Source: Polyodon spathula (lineage: Eukaryota; Chordata; Actinopteri; Acipenseriformes; Polyodontidae). From it: a DNA stretch of 64,000 nucleotides. The notes under the pieces were generated by a model, which was not told where the DNA came from, ran no database searches, and saw only the letters and a list, made by a program, of their open reading frames with translations. The position numbers were made by a program, and so were the translations under genes. Of this stretch, positions 23,229-34,226 are shown one piece after another. Location: the NCBI RefSeq assembly GCF_017654505.1, contig NC_054538.1, positions 64,797,678 to 64,861,677 of the forward strand, read 5' to 3'. How positions within the stretch are numbered: position 1 is the first letter of the stretch; each line of letters begins with the position of its first letter.

Positions 23229-23600
23229 TATCTATTATATATAGATATATATATAATATATTATAGATATATAGTTTATATATAATATTTATATATATAT
23301 ATATATATACATTAATTCAATCAAATTTCGGTTAATGTCAGGCAGTGAAACTGCTCTGTGCCTATGCAGCAATGTTGGCAGCTTAAAATGAAAGTATGAC
23401 CTGCCAATTTGAAACGACATTACTTTTATTTTTACTTCTTAAACATGTTTGATGTAATAACCATGTGTCTTTATTTTTATACAGGGATTGCTTTATATAT
23501 TTGCATGACACTGAATTCTACATATTGGATTAGTATAGAAGGGTTTACACAGCTAAAGCTAAAAGTTTTGCATTAAGGCTAGAATTTTAGGATTGAGACA

Positions 23601-23605
<5 letters not shown>

Positions 23606-23668
<63 letters not shown>
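23606..23668. repeat. (TA)n microsatellite
   Basis: About 31 TA units within the unassigned DNA element. Confidence 0.95.
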
Positions 23669-23670
<2 letters not shown>

Positions 23671-24055
23671 CAAAAAATTCTGCCAGAAGCCATACTACTT
23701 AGTACAGTATTTCACATTAGATTTTGAAATGTTAATTTTTGTCAGTTTTTGGTTAAGTATATGCGGTATGTAATTTAATATATTAACGTAACACTGTTCA
23801 GCAGGTTTCATTTGACTTTATAAAGCAAAATGTGTTAATTCTATAGTGATGCAAAATGTGTTGCCATAGCTGTAGGTTAGTCATCATTATTAGTCTAAAT
23901 TATTCCACTTGTTTCGATCTGTTAAACCAATTACCAGGATCATCTGTTTGGTGCGCTGCAATCACGATTAAGTTAGTACAGATTTGCAGGATTTTCTAAT
24001 CAACATTTTAGTCCACTTGATGAGGACTAAATCACTGGTACACTGGAATTGGGCC

Positions 24056-25849
24056 AAAACGGCTTACAGAAACTAAGAAGTGAAGTATGCACATTAGCAC
24101 TGCTGTTGCAGTCACTTGCAATAGAATCTCAGTTTTACATCTTATACATAAGCAGCAACCAGTCTCACAAAAGAATATTCTTTGATATATAATTCATTTA
24201 TAAGAACTGATTAGTGCTTTTCTTCTCGTTTTGTAACAAAATTCTCAGATTCAAATGGACTACAAATATGTACAATACAATTCTCCCTTGTTATATTGCT
24301 ACCTGCCAGCGTGAAACAATGAAATGTCCTTACATAGTAAAGTACTGTAGCAGTACAATTTACCGTATACAGGCCTGGCCATGAATTAACAAAATGTGTT
24401 AATTATCAAATCTGGAAATATTGAGAGGGAGTATTAGTTCCACAAGTACTTAGAATGAAAAAGGTGTGCAAGGTAGTTTCACAAATAATCAATAGCAATA
24501 TACATGCCAGGAGTTGCTTTACAGAAGACATCCCTGGAACAAGGATTACATCTGTTATGACTTGCTTTTTTCTCCACTCAGTACCAAACATTGCTCCACT
24601 TAACATAAGTTATCATAAAGTTCTATTGAAAGATATTTAACAATCAAAGACAACTGGCTTGATTGAATTTTATCAAGACAACGCCACTACCCAAATAGCT
24701 TGAAGAGTCCTAGCTACCAAGCAACTGGGGCTGGACACAGGAACAGTTAGCCCATCCTTAGTGAGAGCTCAACCCCTGTTACTATGGGGTGTTTCCATCT
24801 TTCATGAATTCATGTGGAAAAGCCTACAGCAAAACACCTGCCATGGACACTTAGCCAGAAAGCAAACACAGTGAATCAAACAGAATTGCAAAAGTAATGT
24901 ATTTTAACAAGTCATGTTGTCAGTCCTATAGTGGCAGTACATCATTTCTTACCCTTTTAACTTTTTAAACACTGAATAACACTAATGAGTATTTACCAGA
25001 GCGTCACAGCACTGATAAAGGGTAGTGATTTTTAAACGCCCTACAACACCGATAAGTTTAAAATGAGTGAAATATTTTTACCCAGCCTTGCACAGAATAC
25101 ATAAACATACACTGATGCATTTTAAGCTTTTTTTTTTTTTTTTTTTAAAAAACAAATCTCAATAATGATGCAAAATGTGCCAACAATTACAACAAAAAAA
25201 CCCTGTTCTGCACACAAATACCCCTTTGATACAACACAAGCTATGCTTTTGACACCCTGCAGCAAATGAAGGGGTGACTCCAGAGGAAGGAGATTGTAAA
25301 TGTACTGCTACACTGAACAATATGGTATTGATGACATGTTATTGTTCTGTATGAGTGGAGAATGTAAATGCTTATTTTTATCATGCACTCCCTGATATGA
25401 ACCAGTCAGCCAGCGGTTTGTAGCACACCACAAGGGCAACACTACAAAGGCAACATGTCCAATGTGAACGTCTGCAAGGAATGACTGATATATTTCTTTT
25501 GTCAAGGCAAAATCTCAAGAGAGAAAAGAGAGAGGCCTAGACTGTAAAAGTGTTTCCTCTGTGTGAAAATGTTTCCTGCAATGCACAACCCTAAGGCATA
25601 GTATCTTTAACGCTGAAAGAACATGAGGTGCTCAGTACACACATGAACTTGCAATGAAGTGGCACTGCAATGGCAGTCTAGTGCAGTAAGTGTCAATGGC
25701 AGCACAGGAGAAACTAAAATGGTATGAGACATTGGATAGGAATGGGACCACAGTGGTAACATTTTCATATGTTCACGCAATGGTACTGTATGCACCAATT
25801 GTTGGTTTAATGATTACCATTACAGGACCACTGTGCAATATTTGGTTCA
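24056..25849. other. Unassigned non-coding DNA
   Basis: No feature recognised. A T-run at about 25131-25146 is the only low-complexity tract. Confidence 0.5.
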
Positions 25850-25861
25850 TTATTATTATTA

Positions 25862-25906
<45 letters not shown>

Positions 25907-26645
25907 AATGTAATTTATTAACAGACGCCCTTAGCCAAGGCGACTTACAGTTGTTACAAAATATCACATTACAGATAAGAGCAGTTATAAAGTACAGTAA
26001 AATAGGTAGAAAATAAGATCAAATTCAAATAAAGAACACAGTAAATAATTATTTCTAAGAGTGAAATCGACTAAGAGCAGTTAAACTAATGGTAAAAAGA
26101 TCTGCTTATAAGAGTAAATTCCCTTACAAGCAAGTGGTAAGTACAATAAATGGATAAGAACAATTTAAAATAAGAGCAATTACCAAAAACATGAATACGG
26201 ATATCTTTAACAGTAAAATCAAGTACAAGATATAGAAAATATGGGGCAGTTCAGTGCAAGTGCAAGATGATGCAAGTACTGGTACAATTGGTTGCTGTAT
26301 AGTCAAAAGTTGTAAGGTTTATCGATGCTGTCCGAACGGGAGTGTCTAAAGGAGGCGGTGGAAGGTGGTCAGGGACTGAGCAGTCTTGATGGGTAGATTA
26401 TTCCACCACTGAGAGGCAAGGGTGGAGAAGGAGCAGGATCTGAAAGCAGGGGAGTGGAAGGGGAGTTACAGCTGATCTGCTGGTGGCAGAGAAGCGGAGA
26501 GGGTGAAGGGAGAAATCATAGTCTGGAGTTAGGAGGCAACAGAAAGGTCAAGACAGTGATAGGCAAGTACAAGAGTTTTTAATTGTATGTGAGTGGAGGG
26601 AGCGGAGCAGTGGTGTAGCGTGGGAGAAACGAGGAAGGGAAAAGA
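25850..26645 (-). mobile_element. L2-type LINE 3' region with conserved tail hairpin
   Basis: Reading the minus strand, the coding remnant (about 26640-26310) contains L-P-I-T-V-L-T-F, P-L-P-L-S-G-G-I-I-Y-P-S-R-L-L-S, a decayed form of the LINE ORF2 C-terminus. It is followed by AT-rich 3' UTR and then TAAGTCGCCTTGGCTAAGGG and CGTCTGTTAATAAATTACAT (25958-25908). That stem-loop sequence is the known 3' recognition structure of UnaL2-like L2 LINEs. The (AAT)n tail lies at 25850-25907. The element is 5'-truncated and non-functional. Confidence 0.65.
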
Positions 26646-27032
26646 TATCATTATGATAATATTCTATTCTCTAGACACTAAAATCAGATGCTCATTTGTC
26701 TGTCCCTGGTATGTACATTGTCAGCTGGGTTTAATTTTGGCTGTTAATTCAGGCCCCTGTTAAGCTGAATCGTTTTGGTTTCTTATTGAGGGTTTATTCA
26801 ATTCAATCATTAATGAGGGTATGCCAGAGCCAATACTTGCGCTGGGGCTGGATTTGTGTTGATGATCAAGGGGGCAGGAGTTTAGGTACTTTCAATACCA
26901 GAAGCATAGTGCAGGGAAAATTTGATTTGTAAATAAAAAATGATTAAGATATATATATATATTCAAGTCATCTCAATACTCATATTTGCACGCGAATGCA
27001 TGTGTACTTTGACTTTTTTGTGCATTTGATGG
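26646..27032. other. Unassigned non-coding DNA
   Basis: No feature recognised. Confidence 0.45.
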
Positions 27033-27940
27033 TGTGACGGGGGCGGGCCTTTCGTTAGTTTCTCAAAGCATGCGTGCAAGAGCAGTTTGGACGCTCAATG
27101 GGAAACAAGCTGTCAATCAAGTAATTGAACAGGGAAGCTCAGCTGTGGTTTGGCTGATCAGGAATCTCTGATTGGCTGGGGGGAGAGCCCCACCATTTAA
27201 GGAGAGGCTACAGTACAGATCGGGGTGCTCTGCTCTGCTGTGCTGTGCTGGTGCTGCACTGGTGCTTTTGCGAGTCTTCTGTGTTCTTTGTAGTGTTTTT
27301 CATGTTCAGCTGAAAGCCAATGTCTGTTTGTACATGCGAGGTTGGCGAAAGGTGAAACGTCTGCTGGAGAGAGAGAAACGAGGAGTCACTGTGTGTGTAA
27401 CCAGGATTTGTTATCACAGCGGAGAGAAACAACCCACTGACAGGCAGCCAGGAAAACCTCAGCAGAGCAAAACTACCAAATAGTAAGCATCTGATAACCT
27501 GGTGATTTATGAAATTGCCAGCGACCGTGCAGATCCGGGTTGGGGTTCATGAAACTTCTTGTTGCTAAGCTCAGGAGAGTGAAACTAATTCACTGTGTGT
27601 ATATCCAGGACATGTTATTATTTGGCTCAGAACAGCGAAACTACAAACCAGGAAGTATTGGCGAACCATGACAATCTGTGCAATGAAGTCGGTGTGTTTG
27701 TGTAACCAGGACTTTATTGTTTGTGGGTTAAGGTTAGATTACGGGATCAGGGAACGGTCCCCAACCAGTATAGCGAGTGTGTGTAGTGCAGTGCACTCTG
27801 GTAGCGGGAGCCTCCTTATGGTGGAGATAGCGCTCAACTTTTATTTTTGACCCTAGTGGAAACACTGTGCAATTATTGAAAATACTGAATGAACTGTGCC
27901 TGATAATAAAACATGTGCGCCTGTGGGGCATGTCAAGTGA
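27033..27940 (+). promoter_or_regulatory. Promoter-like block, possibly a partial LTR
   Basis: The stretch begins TGTGACGGGG with a GC box (GGGCGGG, 27041-27047). It continues with an inverted CCAAT box (ATTGG, 27171-27175) and a TATA-like CATTTAAGG (27194-27202), and ends with a polyadenylation signal (AATAAA, 27905-27910). This order would suit an LTR (U3-R-U5) or a small Pol II unit. A degenerate repeat around TGTGTAACCAGGA occurs three times (27390s, 27590s, 27690s). No matching LTR end or second copy was found, and DIRS sequence follows closely. The interpretation is tentative. Confidence 0.3.
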
Positions 27941-27984
27941 AATGTTCAGTGTCCAGGCTTCTCGATCCATTGAACACCCACACT

Positions 27985-28520
27985 GATGTAACCCTGGTTT
28001 CCTGAAAGAGAAGATGACCACCAACCAATACTTTTGGGATATGCCTGCCACAGCTGAGGTATGTGCAGAGCATTTTATGTCAGAGCTGCCGATAGGGAAC
28101 AAACAGTCACTCCACACAGCTCACTTCCTCTATTGCATCAAACCTGCAGAAGTGACTGAAGCGACCTTGCAAGGTTTGGTGGTCGTCTTGTGTTTCAGGG
28201 AACAAGCCACCAGGAGAACTGTTGCCTTCTCTCTCCGGACCTTCTCTAAGAAGGCCTGGAGGAACAGTATTGGTGGGAATATGTACAAGAGCATCCTGGG
28301 CCTTTCGGGAGAACCATAAGGGGCAGTGAGTCGTCTGTGCTGTGGCAAAGAGATCAACCCTGGCCTTCCCGAAATATTCCCCATGCGCTCTATCACCTGA
28401 GGGTGGAGTCGCCATTCTCCTGGACCTGCCCTTCATCCTCCTCCTGATGGAAGGAGCCACCTTCCCAAGAAGCAGCGATCAAAATCACATTTTGATCCTC
28501 ATCAATCATGCTGACATACG
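27985..28520 (-). mobile_element. DIRS-type retrotransposon relic
   Basis: The minus strand carries a pol-tail remnant (28460-28115) followed directly by the DIRS 3' terminal sequence ending TTTCAGGAAACCAGGGTTAC near 27985. This resembles the terminus of the DIRS fragment at 5105-5139. The recombinase gene that should lie between is missing, so this copy is internally deleted. Confidence 0.55.
28107..28460 (-). pseudogene. DIRS pol remnant (RNase H distal region)
   Basis: One frame reads V-D-L-F-A-T-A-Q-T-T-H-C-P-L-W-F-S. A neighbouring frame continues L-L-Y-I-F-P-P-I-L-F-L-Q-A-F-L-E-K-V-R-R-E-K-A-T-V-L-L-V-A. Together they match the conserved order D-L-F-A ... H-C-P-x-W-F-S ... L-Y-A-F-P-P ... 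V-L-L-V-A-P seen at the end of DIRS and related pol proteins. The reading frame changes near 28330, and the catalytic RT region is absent. Confidence 0.5.
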
Positions 28521-28579
28521 GCTCTAGTCATACTGGCCCACTTAACACTCCGTGCAGGAGACACTCAAAGCGGATGCCA

Positions 28580-28775
28580 GACTGAGGCACCTGAGCCTTA
28601 GTGCAGGGGTGTGATGCATGAAGTCACTGAAGTACCGAGGGCAGTGAGCACCTAGGGCCGTGCACTGAGGGCACCAGGGGCACCGAAGCACCGAGAGCAT
28701 GGAGCGTCAAAGCACCAAAGGAGTCGAGGCACCAAGCGCCGAGGGTGTAAGCACCGAGGTACTGGGCAGGTGCTT
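28580..28775 (+). repeat. Degenerate GCACCGAG-type minisatellite
   Basis: The octamer GCACCGAG and close variants (GCACCGAA, GCACCAAG, GCACCTAG, GCACCAGG) recur roughly every 8-20 bases. It is GC-rich against an AT-rich background and adjoins the DIRS relic, of which it may be the upstream gag or leader part. Confidence 0.6.
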
Positions 28776-28914
28776 AGCCTTAACCGCGTGCAGTCACACA
28801 ACCTGGGGTTGCACGTAGCATAAGCCAGGGTGGATACACCGACTCAAGTGGCCGTGATTAGGCACAGGAGAACAGTACAGAAAAGCATGGTGCTGACCAT
28901 GACTGTGAGTTCCC

Positions 28915-29275
28915 AGGGGGTGGTGCACAATTGGTCGAGCAGCACCTGGGTAGGGAGGGCTTAGGTCGGCAGGACAGTTCACAGTTCACCCTGCATCATC
29001 GACTCCTGTGATTGATAGCCTGCGGGTCTGCTGTGGAGCCACTCAGACCTGCGTTTTCCTCCGGCTGTATAGGTTTGATGGCTTCGCTGTGGATCTGCTG
29101 GGAGAAAAAATAAGGCTTGGCAGGACTACGTTTCGGAGGACCCCGAGTCACGAGGGAGTTGCAGCTGTGAACCAGGATTAATAAATACAATTGTCAATTC
29201 CAAATTGGGGAGAAAACTGAGGTAAAATCACTGGCAATGACTAAATTAAAAATACATAAATAAATAAAAAGCAGA
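28915..29275 (+). mobile_element. SINE-like or other short interspersed repeat
   Basis: The stretch contains TGGTCGAGCAGCACCTGGGT, GGGAGGGCTTAGGTCGGCAG, CGTTTCGGAGGACCCCGAGT and CAATTCCAAATTGGGGAGAA in order. I recognise this order from a high-copy repeat family of early-diverging fish, ending in a short A-rich tail. I cannot see clear tRNA A and B boxes and do not assign a class. Confidence 0.4.
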
Positions 29276-30227
29276 CTAGCAGGCTGTTGAAAAGAGAGAA
29301 AAATATTTAACGAAGCACCATTGCGCGCGTTTATAGTTCCGTCAACAGATGCTGTGTTTCTGATTCCGGGGAAGTGGCAAGCCGACTTCCAGCAATATAA
29401 CTTTTGCAGCAATTTTTTAAAAATGACTTTGAAATACAAGGTAGGGGATTTTGTTTTACTTTTCATGTTGCTCACCTCGCCTAGCTCAAACAGTGAGTGT
29501 AAAAATCCTCCTTAACATGGGTTAAAATACTAGATTTCAGCACGTTGGAGTTGCTCGTTGTTGTTGTTGCTTTCCTTTGCAGTACTGGAGCGGTTATTCC
29601 GTTTGGTCGAGCTGACCACAATTGACAGCTCCCCCCTCTCCATACAATATTGCTGGTGTTTCTGTGGTTCTGAAATCAGGCATTTTCACTCTGGTTACGA
29701 GTCAGCATTCTCAGCAATCTGCAACATTCTCTGTTGAAGTCAAAGTACCGCAGGCAACGCAGGGCACAAACGTAGAAGCTTGACTAAGATGTGCAGTGTC
29801 TGATAAATTCATGCCAGAATTCCAAACTTTGGCAAAATAGATTTACTTTAGAGTTTAACAGTGAAATGTGGTAGGTGTTTGTTAAGTAAATATACATGTA
29901 AACATAGGCTTGTGTTAAAAAAAACAAACAAACAAAAAAATTATTGTGATGTTGTTTGTTGATTTTAAAACTAACTTGTGTTGTCCCTGTTTGAATACCA
30001 GGCTTGTGTTATATGTAAGAGTTTTTGTTTTTTTTACAGTGTTGAAATACATTTATCTGTATTGTATTTAGGGCATTAGTAAAATCTACTAAAATTAGTG
30101 CATGTGGTTAATTAGCCTGTGACTACTCAACAATTCTTATTGGACAATAGAGCATAGAGTTATAAAGCACCAGTGCACACAAAGCATTCATTGCTTATAG
30201 AAATGAGATTACATTCATGTTTTGTTT

Positions 30228-30228
<1 letters not shown>
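29276..30228. other. Unassigned non-coding DNA
   Basis: No feature recognised. Confidence 0.5.
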
Positions 30229-30319
<91 letters not shown>

Positions 30320-30323
30320 ATTA
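30229..30323. repeat. (TA)n microsatellite
   Basis: About 47 TA units with one slip near 30309. Confidence 0.95.
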
Positions 30324-30400
30324 AATTATTTACAAGGCGTTTGACAACAATGTTTGATTTCTAGAGGTAACCATTCCAGGAGCAATATGCAATCCATTGA

Positions 30401-30475
30401 AGGTTAGTTAGCACAGTGAGTAAATGCACTAGCTTTTTATCCATGGATGCCTAGGTTCCAATCCAGGTTACAAAA
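30401..30475 (+). mobile_element. tRNA-derived SINE head
   Basis: An A-box-like TAGCACAGTGAG (30409-30420) and a B-box-like GGTTCCAATCC (30454-30464) are 45 bases apart, the tRNA promoter spacing. The sequence before the A box (GGTTAGT) is also tRNA-like. No body or tail was identified. Confidence 0.45.
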
Positions 30476-31384
30476 GATACAAATGGAATTAACCCTTCAT
30501 GGAATTTAGTCTACATCAAAAAACCACCATACCATTTTGTTCAATAGGCGAAATAGATTAGAAAGGAATGTACCTTTAAAGAGGATTGCCCTTCCTTACA
30601 GGACTGAATTTTACTGATGGGTAAACTCACATTACTACTGCCTATGCTATTCCTGCTCTGTGGAAGAGGTTTTTTATCAAAAATCTTTTGAAAATCAACA
30701 GTATATCTTGTGCAAGATCCTAGTAGTACAGACTTCGCCACCAACTAATACAAGCCTGCTGACATGCATGGTAAATTGTGGTACAGAAGTCACGATTTTA
30801 GAGAAACTACATAGACTATTTAAAGAGCACTGGACTGTGTCAAAGTCATGCCTTGCAGACTAGTTTTTGATCGTTATGAGATATTGCCACAGTAGGCCAA
30901 CTTGTTCTTTTTTAACTTTCTTCATATGTAAAAGCAATGACTATCAGTGGCTGAGGAAGAAAAAGATGGGCCCCGGTGCAGGACCTTATTGTGGGCCCGA
31001 CCTTTATATAATACTTTTATAAACATAAAACATGCCAAGTCACGTGTTCTTGAATTGCACTCTTTTTTTTTTAAATCACAAGCTAATAGGTTTAAGCATC
31101 AGTCCCTGCAGGATTGTGCAGAATTTTTTTTGCACAGAAAATCTTTGTTTCAATCAGAAATATAGGCATGTTAATTTGCTTTATTTTGGTACGGAGAAGC
31201 ACCCGTTAACATCTTCCACCTAAACTGCAAGATGAATCGTGCTGCACACAAAATAGAATGAGGGAGAATAAAAATGTAATTACTGGCACTGGTAGCTACA
31301 ATTATATGAATATGAAGGTAACATCTACAAATATAAATGTGCAGGATATCTACAGGAATTGAAAAAAAAAGGAGAAAGTACAAA
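30476..31384. other. Unassigned non-coding DNA
   Basis: No firm feature. The stretch near 30945-31010 (CAGTGGCTGAGGAAG then GGGCCCCGGTGCAGGACC) may be one end of a hAT-like element, but no partner end was found. Confidence 0.4.
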
Positions 31385-32373
31385 CTAATCCTGTAAAGTC
31401 TAGACTGCAGCAGGAGATTGAGCGCTTAGTTAGAGAAAGGAGGCAGCTGAGGAAGCAATGGAGGAGAGCAGAACAAACTCAGAATGAGGCATTCAGTCTA
31501 TTACAAAGGGTCATAAAACATAAGCTTGCAACATTGCGCAGAGCTGAGCACCTACGGAAAACAGAAGAAGGAGCCTGTGAGAGCCTGTGAGAACTAACTT
31601 TTATAAAGACCCATTCAAATTTGCAAAGAAGTTATTCACCAGGGAGAAAAATGGCACACTAAGCAAATAAGTCTGAGCTGGAGAGATATCTCGAGGAAAC
31701 GCACACAGATTGAAAAAGATGTCGATTCCTTCAGACATCCCACCTATCAAGCCACCAGAATACCAAATGGAGGACTGTGCACCTAAGTGGAAAGAAGTAG
31801 AGCAAGCTAGAAAAATGCAAGGGCTTCATCATCTCCTGGGCCTAATGGAGTTCTGTACAGAGTGCACAAGAGTGGAGTTCTACGAATCCTGTGGAAATTG
31901 ATGAAAGTGGCATCGGAAAAACAAGTTGTACCAAGAGCATGGCATCGAGCAGGTGGGGTCTTTATACCCAAAAAAAAAGATTCTATGAGTATCGGTCAGG
32001 AAATGATATTGGTAAATTCACACGAGGAATGCAGCACCGGTGTTGAAAACTGGAAGAAAGTGGGCAGCAAAGGAAGCCGTGGAAGATGCAAAGGATGCCC
32101 CTTGTATTGGTGATATCTGGTGCAAGTACAGCATGGAAGAGGAGGCCTTGGTCTCAATTCAGCTCCTCCTACATGGCTCAAAGCAGCCCCAACTCAATGG
32201 AGGAAGCTGGCAGTCAATGAGGTGCAAAAGCAAGAGGAGAGGATGAGGTGTGTAAAGGCCATTTCCCAGGCCAAGCAGGGAGAATGGATGAGATGGGAGA
32301 GTGTGGAACAACACAAGATTCGCTGGCGAGATCTATGGACAATGGAACAGAGCAGGATCAGTTCCCTGATGTT
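31385..32373 (+). pseudogene. R2-like LINE polyprotein relic with deleted RT core
   Basis: Piecewise translation in shifting frames gives a basic pre-RT region (I-E-R-L-V-R-E-R-R-Q-L-R-K-Q-W). Next come K-D-P-F-K-F-A-K-K-L-F and S-P-G-P-N-G-V, the RT entry motif. Then H-K-S-G-V-L-R-I-L-W-K-L-M-K-V-A and R-A-W-H-R-A-G-G-V-F-I-P-K follow, to about 31975. After about 32000 it jumps to K-W-A-A-K-E-A-V-E-D-A-K and later AKQGEWMRWESVEQHKIRW, the thumb and C-terminal region. The palm with the Y/F-A-D-D box is missing, so an internal deletion joined the two halves. The family matches proteins usually labelled R2-type retrotransposable element in fish annotation. Confidence 0.6.
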
Positions 32374-32550
32374 ATGTATATAGTTCCCTGGCATTGTATG
32401 TATATACTTCACTCACTGGTATTTTATGCACACAGAAAATAGTTCCCTGGCATTTATTGTATATAGTTCCCTGGCATTTATTGTGTACAGTTCCCTGGAA
32501 TTTGATGGAGTTAGTTCTCTGGCACATCAAGTGTATATAGTTCCTGTCCC
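32360..32550 (+). repeat. 24-bp minisatellite (AGTTCCCTGG unit)
   Basis: The motif AGTTCCCTGGCATTTATTGT or a variant begins at about 32360, 32382, 32441, 32465, 32489, 32513 and 32540. The central copies are spaced exactly 24 bp. The array starts where the R2-like coding remnant ends. Confidence 0.8.
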
Positions 32551-32649
32551 ACAATTTATAGATAATAAAAAAAACACCCATTACATGAAAACAAAGCAAT
32601 ATGTGTGCAACATGTCTCCTATTATTGTTCCTGTTTGAAAAAGTTGGCC

Positions 32650-33400
32650 ACCATAAAAGTTCACTTGACCACCAGATTTTGAAAGCAAGTGGCCAAATGG
32701 CCACCAGCATACAAAGTGATTTGTCTCACCCTGTTGCAGTGGCTGGGTGGAGAAGAGCTGTTTGTCAAGTTCAGAAGGGAGACCTTGGCCCCAGTGTCAT
32801 TTAGATTTATTGCATAGGTATTAAAACATGAAGGAATGGTCAGCACTGTGTGGATTGTGGCTGGTAAGGAGCACTGGGCTTTGGACTAGGCAGGTGCTTG
32901 TCATGGGGCCAAGCGACACCACCTGGCAGTGATTTAGTTTGTTGCAATTTTGGCACTGTTGGCCCCGGCCAAGTCAGTCAGAGCTCTAAAGTCGTGTCTG
33001 ATTGAACCACAATCCCCACAACAGGGCCTGGGATGCATAGGGAGCTGCTAAACTTTCTGCACTGCAGGGTCTGTAGCTGTGGCTAACGAGGACGCTTCTG
33101 TAATCCTTTAAGAGCTGCCTCTACTTGGCTGGCTATCACCAGGTCCCAGTCATAATCTCTCTCGCACTTGTGCATTAGATGTCGTCTCAATGAGCTGGTC
33201 TCTAATCCTTTCGTCATGCAGTAAAGCAAATGTAGAGGATTGCTAGCTCCCTCAGGGTAGACATACTGAGACAACAGGTTGTTGCATCCGTTGTCTAAAC
33301 TGGAACTGGCGACCGAGGATGCTCTGAATGGCTTTGAAGTGAGCAACAAGAAGGCCGATTGCATCATCATAAGTGGGAGCAATACCTTCCATGTCTTAAC
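32650..33400 (-). pseudogene. Ty3/gypsy-type gag-protease relic
   Basis: Reading down the minus strand, a capsid segment reads Y-D-D-A-I-G-L-L-V-A-H-F then F-Q-F-R-Q-R, followed in shifted frames by D-E-R-I-R-D-Q-L-I-E-T-T. It ends L-V-I-A-S-Q-V-E-A-A-L-K-G (33400-33110). This is the retrotransposon Gag pattern of fish gypsy elements. Two zinc-knuckle remnants follow, C-G-D-C-G-S-I-R-H (about 33000-33030) and C-Q-N-C-N-K-L-N-H (about 32930-32955). An aspartic-protease D-T-G-A-K-V-S-L-L lies at about 32770-32798. Frames change several times and RT, RNase H and integrase are absent. Gag forms particles and the protease would cleave the polyprotein; neither can work here. Confidence 0.6.
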
Positions 33401-33800
33401 AGTGCAGCAGAATCACCCACATCTTCCAAACCTGCAGCTATACATTTTTATATAATCTAACAAGTGGTTCCATGGTACGAGTGGTGCCAAAAATGGTGGT
33501 GACGGTGGTGATGGTGGTGATGGCGCAAGCAAAGACTCCGCCATCCTTGTCGCCAATTGATGTATTTCAAGAAGGGCATAAACAACTGCTTTTCACGATA
33601 AATCCAGCCTTCTTACAAACATCCCAAGAACACGGTGTCTGCCGTAAAAACTCTCCTACAACCCCTGTCTCTTCAGTTATGAAAGTTACAAATCAATTTT
33701 TTATCCAATCTACAAGTTCTTGTCTGCGCTAAAGAGAGACAGTTCACTGCCAGGGACATTCATACTTTTAATTACTTTACGATTTCAGCTTTACTTTACT

Positions 33801-34168
33801 CAGCAACAGCGAGTGGAAGCGACAGCGAGTGGGAGAAGTACAGGCATGGAAAAGTACAGAGCAGTTTCGAAGCAGAAAGGAGAAATTGCATCTTGAATTG
33901 CTTTAATCAGAAAACAGAGGACATTGGGGAAACACAGCAGCAGCTCAAAGTCAAACAGCCGCGTATGTTTTTCTGATAACAAACAAGCTGAAACTCGGAG
34001 CAGCTGATTCAAATTCAGCGCCGTTTTGAGACACGGGCGAGGGGAGGAGCCAACAGCACAGCAGAACAACGCAGTTAAACGAGGCAGTCTTCCCAGCGAC
34101 AGCGAGTGGAAGCGACAGCGAGTGGGAGAAGTACAGGCGTGGAAAAGTACAGAGCAGTTTCGAAGCAG
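33801..34168 (+). repeat. 75-bp direct repeat in the LINE 5' leader
   Basis: Bases 33801-33875 recur at 34094-34168 (293 bp apart) with two differences. Each copy also contains an internal duplication of CGACAGCGAGTGG. Duplicated leader segments can be promoter modules in LINEs; whether that holds here is unknown. Confidence 0.8.
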
Positions 34169-34226
34169 TTTGAAAGCAGGTTGACGGCTGCAGAAGAAAC
34201 TAAACTTCAAAAAAAAAAACCTCAAC

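Larger units (their letters stand above)
21958..24055. mobile_element. DNA element with inverted ends and repeated subterminal motifs (family unassigned)
   Basis: The left end GGGTCAATTGCAGCGAACCA and the inverted right end GGCCCAATTCCAGTGTACCA (24055 down) match at 15 of 20 positions. Both arms contain TAGTCCACTTGATG and several copies of a motif like AATCGCGATTGCA followed by ACCAAA (at about 21963, 22058, 22128 and near 23955-23975). No transposase was seen. The centre holds (TA)n tracts and a deleted Tc1 element, so this is a nested structure. Confidence 0.5.

Noticed and set aside
33472..33732. 86-codon plus-strand frame
   Set aside because: It lies between the gypsy relic and the CR1-type LINE with low-complexity GTGGTG repeats and no known domain.
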